From contig JAOSJQ010000001.1 of the NCBI GenBank assembly GCA_027494035.1, positions 1,116,001 through 1,180,000 of the forward strand: a stretch of 64,000 nt of DNA, given 5' to 3'. The position numbers were made by a program, and so were the translations under genes. The notes under the pieces are model-generated. The model worked only from the letters and a program-made list of their open reading frames with translations. It searched no databases and was not told where the DNA came from. Origin of the DNA: UTCFX2 sp002050125 (GTDB taxonomy: Bacteria; Chloroflexota; Anaerolineae; Anaerolineales; UBA4823). Shown in pieces: positions 51,801-58,728 of the stretch (positions are counted from its first letter, which is position 1; every line of letters begins with the position of its first letter).

Positions 51801-54800
51801 CGACCCGTACGGGCTGCCGGTCTTCACGCCGCGCTACACCCCAATCGGCAGCACCGACTTCGTGACCAGCGGCGAGGGGCTGGCGCGGCTGTCCTTCAGC
51901 GCCCCCGAACCGGGAACTTACATGCTGGATGTGTTTAACCCCGCCCGACCTGAAGGTCAGGGAACCCGCACGCAAATTCTGATGTGGATCGGGGGAGAGG
52001 GACAGGCGGTGTGGCCCAACCTGCCCAACTCGCGCCTGCGGCTGACCGCCGATCGGGATAGCTACAAGCCGGGCGACACCGCGCAGATTTTCATTCCAAA
52101 CCCCTACAACAGCCCAACCCTGGCGCTGCTTACGATCGAACGTGGAGTGATCATGGACGACATGCTGGTTCAGGTCGCGCCGGGCGGGTACAACTTGAGC
52201 CTGCCGCTGACCGACACTGAGGCGCCGAACGTGATCCTTTCAGCCACCCTGCTAGGACAGGGCTCGAACGGCGTGGCAGATTTCCGCCAGGGTTTCATCA
52301 ACCTGCCGGTCGCGCCGCTGGAGCAGACGCTCAACGTGCGGCTGCTCTCGACCCCCGAGCACACCGCGCCCGGCGAGGAAGTGCGGCTCGAAATCCAGGT
52401 GAGCGACGCAGCGGGTCAGCCGGTGCAGGGCGAGTTCTCGCTCTCGCTGGTGGACCTGGCGGTGCTGGCGCTGGCGGACCCGAATTCAAAAGACATCGTC
52501 CCGGCTTTCTATGGCGAGCAGCCGCTGAGCGTGCGCACCAGCCTGAGCCTGGCGGTCTACAACCGGCGGATGCTCAACCTGCCGCTGGGGTTGGGCGGCG
52601 GCGGTGGCGAAGAGGCGCCGGTGGTGACCCGCGAACGATTCCCCGACACAGCCTATTGGAACGCCGAAGTCGTGACCGATGCGGAGGGCAAAGCGAGCGT
52701 AACCCTGACGCTGCCGGACACGCTTACGACCTGGCAAGTGGAGACGCGCGGCTTGACGCTGGATACGCGCGTAGGGCAGGCGCTCTCGCAGGTGATCACC
52801 AGCAAGGAACTGCTGGTGCGCCCGGTCACGCCGCGCTTTGCGGTGGCGAACGACCATGTGCAGTTGGCGGCGGTGGTGCAGAACACCTCGGGCAACGACA
52901 TGCAGGTGCAAGCCGCGCTTCAAGCGACCGGGTGCGCGCTGGACGATCCGTCCAAACAAACCCAAACCCTGAGCGTGCCCGCCGGCGGGCGGGCGCGGGT
53001 GGAATGGTGGGGAACCGTACAGGAGGTTGAAAAGGTTGACCTGATCTTCTCAGCCGAGGGCCGCGACGGGGCTGGCAATGCGTATCAAGACGCCGCCCGG
53101 CCCGCACAGGGGGTGCTGCCGGTGCTGCGCTTCATCGTCCCGCAGACGATGCGCACGGCGGGGACGCTCGATGCGGCGGGGGAGACGCGCGAACTGGTGA
53201 GCCTGCCGCGCTCGTTCACACCCAGCGGCGGCGGGCTAACGGTGGAGCTTTCGCCTTCGCTGGCGTCTGCGCTGATCCGGGCGATGGATGCGCTGGAGAC
53301 CGCCTCGTTCGCGAGCACGGAACGGATCCTGTCGAGCTTCCTGCCGAACCTGGAAACCTATCGCACGCTGCAGGATCACGGGATCGATGACGCTAACCTG
53401 AAAGCTCGGCTGGACCGCACGCTAAACGAGGGTCTGGTGCGCCTGCTGGCGCGCCAGAACTACGACGGCGGCTGGGGCTGGTGGGAAAGCGGAGAAAGCG
53501 ACCCGTACATCAGCGCGTACGTGATGTTTGGATTACAACGGTCGCGCCTGGCAGGCGTATCGATCAGCCAAGTTGCAATCGATCAAGGACTTACCTATTT
53601 GAAGGAAAGTTCTTTGACTCCAGACCAGGCTGATCCAGAACACGTCTGGCAGTGGGACCGCCAGGCTTTCGAGCAGTTCACTTTGGCGCAGTACGACGCA
53701 GCCGACCCGGCTGTGGTTGACCGGATCTTTGAAGCGCGCGACCGGCTGAGTCCGTGGGCGCAGGCGCTGCTGGTGCTCACCCTGGAAGACCTATCGCCTG
53801 GGGGCGAGCAAGCCCGCGCGCTGCTGACCAGCCTGCAAGCCAGCCCGGTGCGCTCCGCGACCGGCGCCTATTGGGAGTTCAGCCAGGATCCGGAAGGGTT
53901 GATGGCGGCGGGTCGCAACATGCACACCAACCTTTCAAACACCGCGATCGTGATCTACATGCTGGCTCAGCGCGATCCGGGCGCCCCGCTGGTGACAGAC
54001 GCCGCGCGCTACTTGATGGCAAACCGCGAGGCAAACGGCGCCTGGAACAGCACCTACACGACCGCCTGGTCGCTGATCGGGCTGGATCAGGTGCTCAAAG
54101 GCACGGGCGAACTCGGTGGTCAATTCGCGTTTGGGGCAACCTTGAACGCTAATCCAATCGCGGATGGGACGGCAGGCGGAGCCGACCAGCTCACCACGGT
54201 TACCGCGCTGACGCCGATCCAGCGCCTGTATCCGAATTACCCGAACGCGCTGGTGATCGAGCGCGGGGACGGGCCCGGGCGGCTGTACTACACCGCCGGG
54301 CTGGAGGTCAACCGCCCGGTCGAGGAGACCACGCCGCTCTCGCTGGGACTGGCAATCGAACGCGAGGTCTATCCGTTTGGGGAAGCGTGCGAGAAAGGCA
54401 GCTGCGCCTCAATCCAATCCGCGCAGGTTGGCGATAAAGTGAACGTGCGCCTGACGCTCACGCTGCCAAACGACCGCTATTTCCTGGCGGTGAGCGATTA
54501 CATCCCAGCCGGCGCGGAGATCCTGAACGTCAACCTCAAGACGACCGAAATGGGGCTCGGGGTCGAACCGGGCGTTGAACCGGTCTTCAACCCGCGCCGC
54601 CCGTTTGCGAGGGGCTGGGGCTGGTGGCTGTTCAACCAGCCGCAAATCTATGACGACCACATCGCCTGGACGGTGGAGAACCTGCCAGCCGGGACGTATG
54701 AGCTCACCTACACGCTAGCGCTGCTGCAGCCAGGCGAGTTCCGGGTGCTGCCGGCGCGCGCCTGGCAGCTCTACTTCCCGGAGACCCAGGCAAACAGCGC

Positions 54801-54828
54801 GGGGTCGTTGTTCACAATTAACCCGTGA
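48856..54828 (+). CDS. alpha-2-macroglobulin family lipoprotein without thioester
   Basis: A giant lipoprotein of 1990 residues, anchored on the outer face of the membrane through the lipobox AASLAC. After a Pro/Thr-rich spacer come four Ig-like (Big_5) domains at about 60-480, each with the pattern FNQPMD or FNRPV. Macroglobulin domains follow at about 600-1250, including PFVYLYTDRPIYRPGQTVYF near 700. The A2M domain is at about 1268 (SVTLTLPDTLTTWQV) and the helical thioester-type domain at about 1478-1760. Where the thioester motif CxEQ is expected, the sequence reads S1487-T-E-R1490, so the reactive bond is absent. Such proteins trap proteases or scaffold enzymes. AGGAGAG before the ATG at 48856 supports this start. 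Confidence 0.9.
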   Translation: MTQPANRSGRNPRAVTAGIMLIILAASLACGLPFGGNPTPRVQEAASPTPPPAQPTATPQPLPPGLIESDPPIDGELPLSGPITLYFNQPMDHASVEAALTGQMQQELTFTWVDDSTVVVYVSREMSPETALAFNLSGDIRSKQGLSLTQPVRLSFTTAGYLHPEQALPEDGSTEVDPTSAVVASFNRPVVPLGADPAALPAGFSLDPASPGNGTWLNTSTYIFYPEPALVGGRTYRVTINPDLKSTDGAPLQQEYSWSFTTTLPELISIEPSTETPWQLDPQVTLTFNQPMDRSSAEAHFSLSLPDGRPVTGQFAWEEDDTVAVFTPQGLLPRNTTLTLSLSSQTQSVGGTALGSDQSFSVITMPELSVGNSQPTPGGTVDPLTSLQIFFTSWLPTNQDLTPFVSLEPAVSDLNTSADQQTLYVMGNLKPNTEYLLKISPELKDAWGSALGQEYQLSFRTNPLAPNLSILSGAEAIFLTPQDLGLVVQAVNLSEVPLTVGGVPLNDLFTLLGPNGYEIRKTYQGVNPTSWTQSLDLPSDQTQAVPIYLNQQQQALQPGIYFVRLNFDGEQTPALANIYPGPYLVVISNAQLTFKLSMTNALVWAVDLRNRQPLPNAPVTLYTEDGGVLASGQTDNEGIFKAEFARRSDPYSTVFAALGEPGQEIFGMAFSNWTYGIEPWDFDIQSSPDTGGPFVYLYTDRPIYRPGQTVYFRAVLREASNGRYSLASQSSLPITIFDAQGRELTKVDLPLTAFGTAHGEFNLPSDIQPGSYSMTSPQVETSYLEFMVASYRKPEINLTVEFTQAQALAGDQLEAQIEARYFFDAPAGNLPVRWALYSVPEGFNLPGYQVGPQNLDWLEAFQYPDPGSSFGNLVSEGSGETDPQGKLVLQFPTQLNDERQRYTLEATIVDESGLPVSARDAVDVDPETFFIGLRPDVWVSRAGEPLGFDVQTVDANQKPAPQISLRGVFQKVIFDRKDPQPDDPYGLPVFTPRYTPIGSTDFVTSGEGLARLSFSAPEPGTYMLDVFNPARPEGQGTRTQILMWIGGEGQAVWPNLPNSRLRLTADRDSYKPGDTAQIFIPNPYNSPTLALLTIERGVIMDDMLVQVAPGGYNLSLPLTDTEAPNVILSATLLGQGSNGVADFRQGFINLPVAPLEQTLNVRLLSTPEHTAPGEEVRLEIQVSDAAGQPVQGEFSLSLVDLAVLALADPNSKDIVPAFYGEQPLSVRTSLSLAVYNRRMLNLPLGLGGGGGEEAPVVTRERFPDTAYWNAEVVTDAEGKASVTLTLPDTLTTWQVETRGLTLDTRVGQALSQVITSKELLVRPVTPRFAVANDHVQLAAVVQNTSGNDMQVQAALQATGCALDDPSKQTQTLSVPAGGRARVEWWGTVQEVEKVDLIFSAEGRDGAGNAYQDAARPAQGVLPVLRFIVPQTMRTAGTLDAAGETRELVSLPRSFTPSGGGLTVELSPSLASALIRAMDALETASFASTERILSSFLPNLETYRTLQDHGIDDANLKARLDRTLNEGLVRLLARQNYDGGWGWWESGESDPYISAYVMFGLQRSRLAGVSISQVAIDQGLTYLKESSLTPDQADPEHVWQWDRQAFEQFTLAQYDAADPAVVDRIFEARDRLSPWAQALLVLTLEDLSPGGEQARALLTSLQASPVRSATGAYWEFSQDPEGLMAAGRNMHTNLSNTAIVIYMLAQRDPGAPLVTDAARYLMANREANGAWNSTYTTAWSLIGLDQVLKGTGELGGQFAFGATLNANPIADGTAGGADQLTTVTALTPIQRLYPNYPNALVIERGDGPGRLYYTAGLEVNRPVEETTPLSLGLAIEREVYPFGEACEKGSCASIQSAQVGDKVNVRLTLTLPNDRYFLAVSDYIPAGAEILNVNLKTTEMGLGVEPGVEPVFNPRRPFARGWGWWLFNQPQIYDDHIAWTVENLPAGTYELTYTLALLQPGEFRVLPARAWQLYFPETQANSAGSLFTINP

Positions 54829-54892
54829 AACGTGACCAATACGAGCCGGCAGGGTTATAGCCCATGATCGAGTTTAGCCCCAGGAGGTAAAT

Positions 54893-55678
54893 ATGGGAGT
54901 TATGGACGGCAAGACCGCAGTGATTTTTGGCGTGGCAAACGAGCGCTCGATCGCGTGGGGCATCACCAAGGCTTTTCACGCGCAGGGCGCCCAGATCGGG
55001 TTGAGCTACGCCGGAGAGGTGCTGGAGCGGCGGGTGCGCCCGCTGGCGGAGAGCATCGGCTGCACGTTTGTTGAGGAATGCGACGTGTCTTCGGACGAGC
55101 AGATCGAGGCGGTGGCGCGCAAGGCTGAGCGCGCCTTTGGAAAGGTGGACGTGCTGGTGCATTCGATTGGGTTTGCGCCGCGCGAGACGCTGAACGGTCC
55201 TTATTACGCCACCAGCCGGGCAGATTTTCTCACCACGATGGACATCAGCGTGTACTCCTTCACGGCGCTGGCAAAAGCCTTCCAGCCGCTCATCCCCGAA
55301 GGGGGCGCCTTACTGACGATGACCTATTATGGCTCCGAAAAAGTCGCGCCGCATTACAACGTGATGGGGATCGCCAAAGCCGCGCTGGAGGCTTCGATGC
55401 GCTACCTGGCATACGACTTTGGCAGCGCCGGCATCCGGGTGAACGCCATCTCAGCCGGACCGATCCGCACCCTGGCTGCGGCGGGCGTCTCGGGCTTCAA
55501 GACGATGTACCGCTACTTCAGCGACTTCGCCCCGCTCAAGCAAAACATCACTATCGAGGATGTAGGCGAAGCGGCGGTCTACCTGTGTTCGGATATGGCG
55601 CGCCGCACGACCGGGCAGGTGCTGTTCGTGGACTCGGGCTACAACATCCTCGGAATACCAGACCTGACCCAGGATTAA
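54893..55678 (+). CDS. fabI: enoyl-[acyl-carrier-protein] reductase FabI
   Basis: A 261-residue short-chain dehydrogenase that reduces enoyl-ACP with NADH in fatty-acid synthesis. It starts GKTAVIFGVANERSIAWGI, the FabI form of the nucleotide-binding motif, and shows LVHSIGFAPRE and the catalytic Tyr-x6-Lys of HYNVMGIAKAALEAS. It ends in GYNILG as most FabI proteins do. AGGAGG stands six bases before the ATG. The bactofilin gene starts six bases after its stop. Confidence 0.95.
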   Translation: MGVMDGKTAVIFGVANERSIAWGITKAFHAQGAQIGLSYAGEVLERRVRPLAESIGCTFVEECDVSSDEQIEAVARKAERAFGKVDVLVHSIGFAPRETLNGPYYATSRADFLTTMDISVYSFTALAKAFQPLIPEGGALLTMTYYGSEKVAPHYNVMGIAKAALEASMRYLAYDFGSAGIRVNAISAGPIRTLAAAGVSGFKTMYRYFSDFAPLKQNITIEDVGEAAVYLCSDMARRTTGQVLFVDSGYNILGIPDLTQD

Positions 55679-55684
55679 GCGCGG

Positions 55685-56380
55685 ATGTTTCGCCGAAAAG
55701 ACGCCAAGCCAACCCCCGTTGCGCCGCCCATGCCGGCGGAGCGGGTGACCTCGGTGCTGAGCAGCGGGACGATCTGGAAAGGAAACCTGAGCGGCAGCGG
55801 CGGCGTGCGCATCGAGGGGGCGTTCGAGGGTGAAATCGCTTTGCGCGGGTTGCTGGTGGTGGGGGCAACAGGGCGGGTGACCTGCCCACACCTGCGCGCC
55901 AGCGCGGTGATCATCGCTGGGGCGCTGCGCGGCGACATCACCGCAGAGCGGGTCGAGATCCGCTCGACCGGTCGGGTGTGGGGCAACGTGGTCACCGCGG
56001 CCTTCTCTTCCGAGGAGGGGGCGTTCCTGCGCGGTCAGATCCAAATGGAAGACAAGGTGGATATTGGGGTGAGCCTGGCGGAGAAACCCGCCGACGAGCT
56101 GCAAGCAACCCCCGAACCCGCCGTCGAACCCGCCGCGGGAGAAACGGTGGCGCGCGCGGTCGCCGAACCCACCCAGAGCGCAAACGCTGAGGCGACTGCC
56201 GTGATTGAAGCCGCCACAGAAGTCAGCCCTCCCGCGGCTTCCGAAACTACCGGGCGTGCAGCGGACTCAGCGGACAGCGAAAAAGCCGCCGAGGCGCCAG
56301 AAAAACCCGCGCTAAAAAGGGCGCGCCGGCAAACCAAAGCCAACCCGCCCGCAGCGCCAGCCAACCTCGAGCAGGATTAA
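55685..56380 (+). CDS. bactofilin (polymer-forming cytoskeletal protein)
   Basis: A 231-residue protein of the bactofilin family, which forms filaments without nucleotide and helps place envelope proteins. The core beta-helix is at about residues 20-125, with SGTIWKGNLSGSGGVRIEGAFEGEI and repeated hydrophobic-Gly strands. The C-terminal half is low complexity, rich in Ala, Glu and Pro, and ends with a Lys/Arg-rich stretch; it probably is a flexible tail. The gene is close behind fabI on the same strand and may be co-transcribed. It converges with rnhA. Confidence 0.88.
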   Translation: MFRRKDAKPTPVAPPMPAERVTSVLSSGTIWKGNLSGSGGVRIEGAFEGEIALRGLLVVGATGRVTCPHLRASAVIIAGALRGDITAERVEIRSTGRVWGNVVTAAFSSEEGAFLRGQIQMEDKVDIGVSLAEKPADELQATPEPAVEPAAGETVARAVAEPTQSANAEATAVIEAATEVSPPAASETTGRAADSADSEKAAEAPEKPALKRARRQTKANPPAAPANLEQD

Positions 56381-56397
56381 CGGCTGCGATAAATCAA

Positions 56398-56837
56398 TCA
56401 ACGGACGGAGTGAACCGCTTGGCGCGCCAGGCGGTCAACGCGCTCATTCTGGGGGTGACCAGCGTGACTGCGCACCCAATTCCAGCGCACCTGGTGGGGT
56501 TTGAGGGCGGCATCGAGCGCCTGCCACAGATCGGCGTTGGCGAGCGCGCCGCCTTTGCGGCGCCAGCCGCGGGCGCGCCAGGCTGGCAGCCATTCGGTGA
56601 TCCCGCGCTTGAGGTATTCCGAGTCGGTGAACAGCTCGACCTGGCAAGGACGGTTGAGCGCCTGCAGAGCGCGCACAGCCGCGGTGAGTTCCATGCGATT
56701 GTTCGTCGTCTGAGGTTCCGCGCCGCTGAGCGCTTTTTCGTGCGCGCCGAACTGAAGCAAAGCAGCCCAGCCTCCCGGACCCGGGTTAGGGTCGCAAGCG
56801 CCATCAGTGTAGATGGTTACGGGGGGCAGGGAATCAT
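56398..56837 (-). CDS. rnhA: ribonuclease HI
   Basis: A 146-residue ribonuclease HI that cuts the RNA of RNA-DNA hybrids. The four active-site residues are seen in TDGACDPNPGPGGWA (Asp), NNRMELTAAVRAL (Glu), LFTDSEYLKRGI (Asp) and NERVDRLAR (Asp). I start it at MNDSLPP (56837), because a longer frame from 57135 is only the opposite-frame shadow of the neighbouring solute-binding gene. The solute-binding gene ends 26 bases before its start on the same strand. Confidence 0.93.
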
Positions 56838-56863
56838 TCATCGGATGCGAGGCTATGTGCGGC

Positions 56864-58474
56864 TCAAGGGGTGGGGGTGACGGTAGGGCGGCTGGTGCGC
56901 GTGGGGGTAGGCGTGCGGGTCGGGGTAAAGGTCGAAGTAGGTGTATGCGTAAGGGTGCCAAAAACTTCCGGAAGGTTGGCGCCCAGATGGAGCTCGGCGG
57001 CAAAGCTATCCAGATAAGTGAGCATGGCGGGGATCTGTTCGAGGGTGAAATAGGAGCGGAAGAGCTGCGTGGCAGCGTCGCCGAGGGCGAAGCGAACCTT
57101 GCGCCAGGAGGCGTAAGCCGGTTCGGGGCGGGCATAGCCGATCAGATCGACCGCCTGCCGCCACTGCGGGCGCGATTTCTCATAATCCGCCAGTTCATCC
57201 AGAGCCGCGGCGCGGACCGGCAAGGCTCCCGTCGCTTCAATCAACCGGGCATGGTTATCGGCGGCGGTGAGCCAGCGCAGGAACAACCAGGAAGCCAGTT
57301 GCTGTTCGGGGGTCGCGGGGAAAACGAAGTACGAGGGACCGTACGCGTCGAGCGCGGGACTGCCCACCGGCGAGGGATAAGGGATCACAACCCACTCGTC
57401 AAGGTTTTCAGCGCGTTTGAAAGCCGCCGTCATGTCGGGCAGATCAAACACGCTGGCGCTGGCGAACAAGCCCAATCGCCCCGCGAAGGGTGAATCGGGG
57501 GCGGGGCTGCGCGATTCCCAGGCGCAGCCCCCGTCGTAAAGCTCGCGCAGGAAGGAGAGGGCTTTGGCAGCCTCGGGGGTGTCGAACTGGTAGACGCTCT
57601 GGCTCGCACCGGGCTCGGGCGTCTTGAGCGGATCGCCGCCGAAAGCGTAAATCCAACTCAACAAGACCGGGTAGTCGGTCGAGATAATATAACCTCCCGT
57701 GCCCGCGGTCGAACGGTCACCGTTATGGCTCATATACTGAGCGGCGGCGCAAGCCTGCTGGCGAAACTGTTCCGGGGTGACCGGCGGAGCTTGAAAGCCA
57801 AGCTCGCGCGCCCAGGTTTGGTTATAGAGGAGCAAACTGGCGGAGCGAAAAGCCGGCAAACCGAGGCGCCGACCATCGACCACCTCGGGGTCCCAGAAAG
57901 CGGAATAGAGGTCAGCCTGATCAACCGCATCGAGACCCCACTCCGGGTCGTTCAGATAGGGCTGCAGGTCGACGAGCGGCTCGGCTTGATCCCAGGCAAG
58001 CGCCTGGTGCTGAAAACCAGCCGCGATCTGCGGAGGCTCGGAAGGATGGGAGTTGACTGCGCTATCCAAGGCATCGTAGCCCGGAAACTGGATCGGTACG
58101 ACCAGGATGCCGTAGGGGTTAGTGAGATTAAACTGCTCGATCTGGGTCGAGATCGTTTTGGCAGCCGCGCCGATCCAGGGATGCCAGAACCGCACGAGCG
58201 TCCCGCGCAATTTCTCTGCTGGCACATCGAGCATGCTGGCTGGCGCCGCCGTGATCGTGGGGGTCAAGACCACGGTCGGGGACGGCGTGGACTCCCGCGC
58301 CTCAAACGCGGCGATCGGAGGATATGGAGGCGGGGTATCCGTCAGGCTGGGCGAAATCGAATTGCAGCCCGCCAGGAACAGGACTGCGATCAATATCCAG
58401 GAGAGGCGCAGCCTGCCGGATGTGTAAATAGACCTAAAAGCCAGCCGCTGGCTTCCAGCGGGGTAAGTGCGCAT
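56864..58474 (-). CDS. extracellular solute-binding lipoprotein (ABC transporter family 1)
   Basis: A 536-residue binding protein anchored by the lipobox LFLAGC. A Pro/Thr-rich spacer of about 45 residues is followed by the two-lobed domain starting LRGTLVRFWHPWIGAAAKTI, with YGPSYFVFPATPEQQLASWLFLRWLT near the end. It should bind a sugar or oligosaccharide outside the membrane. The C-terminus is a Thr-Pro-Arg repeat tail (THTPTSTFTPTRTPTPTRTS...), an unusual addition that may be glycosylated or wall-associated. No permease or ATPase gene stands next to it. It is transcribed away from the other binding-protein gene at 58729. Confidence 0.85.
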   Translation of the reverse strand: MRTYPAGSQRLAFRSIYTSGRLRLSWILIAVLFLAGCNSISPSLTDTPPPYPPIAAFEARESTPSPTVVLTPTITAAPASMLDVPAEKLRGTLVRFWHPWIGAAAKTISTQIEQFNLTNPYGILVVPIQFPGYDALDSAVNSHPSEPPQIAAGFQHQALAWDQAEPLVDLQPYLNDPEWGLDAVDQADLYSAFWDPEVVDGRRLGLPAFRSASLLLYNQTWARELGFQAPPVTPEQFRQQACAAAQYMSHNGDRSTAGTGGYIISTDYPVLLSWIYAFGGDPLKTPEPGASQSVYQFDTPEAAKALSFLRELYDGGCAWESRSPAPDSPFAGRLGLFASASVFDLPDMTAAFKRAENLDEWVVIPYPSPVGSPALDAYGPSYFVFPATPEQQLASWLFLRWLTAADNHARLIEATGALPVRAAALDELADYEKSRPQWRQAVDLIGYARPEPAYASWRKVRFALGDAATQLFRSYFTLEQIPAMLTYLDSFAAELHLGANLPEVFGTLTHTPTSTFTPTRTPTPTRTSRPTVTPTP

Positions 58475-58622
58475 CGAGGGTATAGTTTATCATCTCTTGC
58501 TGCGTTTTTCGTTTTCCAAACACTCACTTGCCTTTATGGTTATTCTGATATATCATTATTGTATAGGGTCGGTAACTGGGCGAACAGCATATTGAGAATA
58601 TTTTTTGAGCGGAAATCGAAAC

Positions 58623-58631
58623 AGGAGGTGA
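58623..58631 (+). promoter_or_regulatory. second, strong Shine-Dalgarno-like motif in the leader of the fused lipoprotein gene
   Basis: AGGAGGTGA, perfectly complementary to the 3' end of 16S rRNA, stands about 100 bases before the start codon, in addition to the usual GGAGGAG just before the ATG. The related gene at 63264 has the same arrangement (63172-63181). The role is open: a ribosome standby site, a leader peptide or a structure. Confidence 0.4.
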
Positions 58632-58728
58632 TCGTTTATTAACGAGAACAATTCGATAGCTCATCCCAAACCCACATTTCACATGTTAATCGAGTCGATT
58701 CATCTAATCTTGGAGGAGAAATAACCCA

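Noticed and set aside
56838..57135. A 99-residue N-terminal extension of RNase HI
   Set aside because: It overlaps the end of the solute-binding gene in another frame and is low in complexity; the family starts close to TIYTDGAC.
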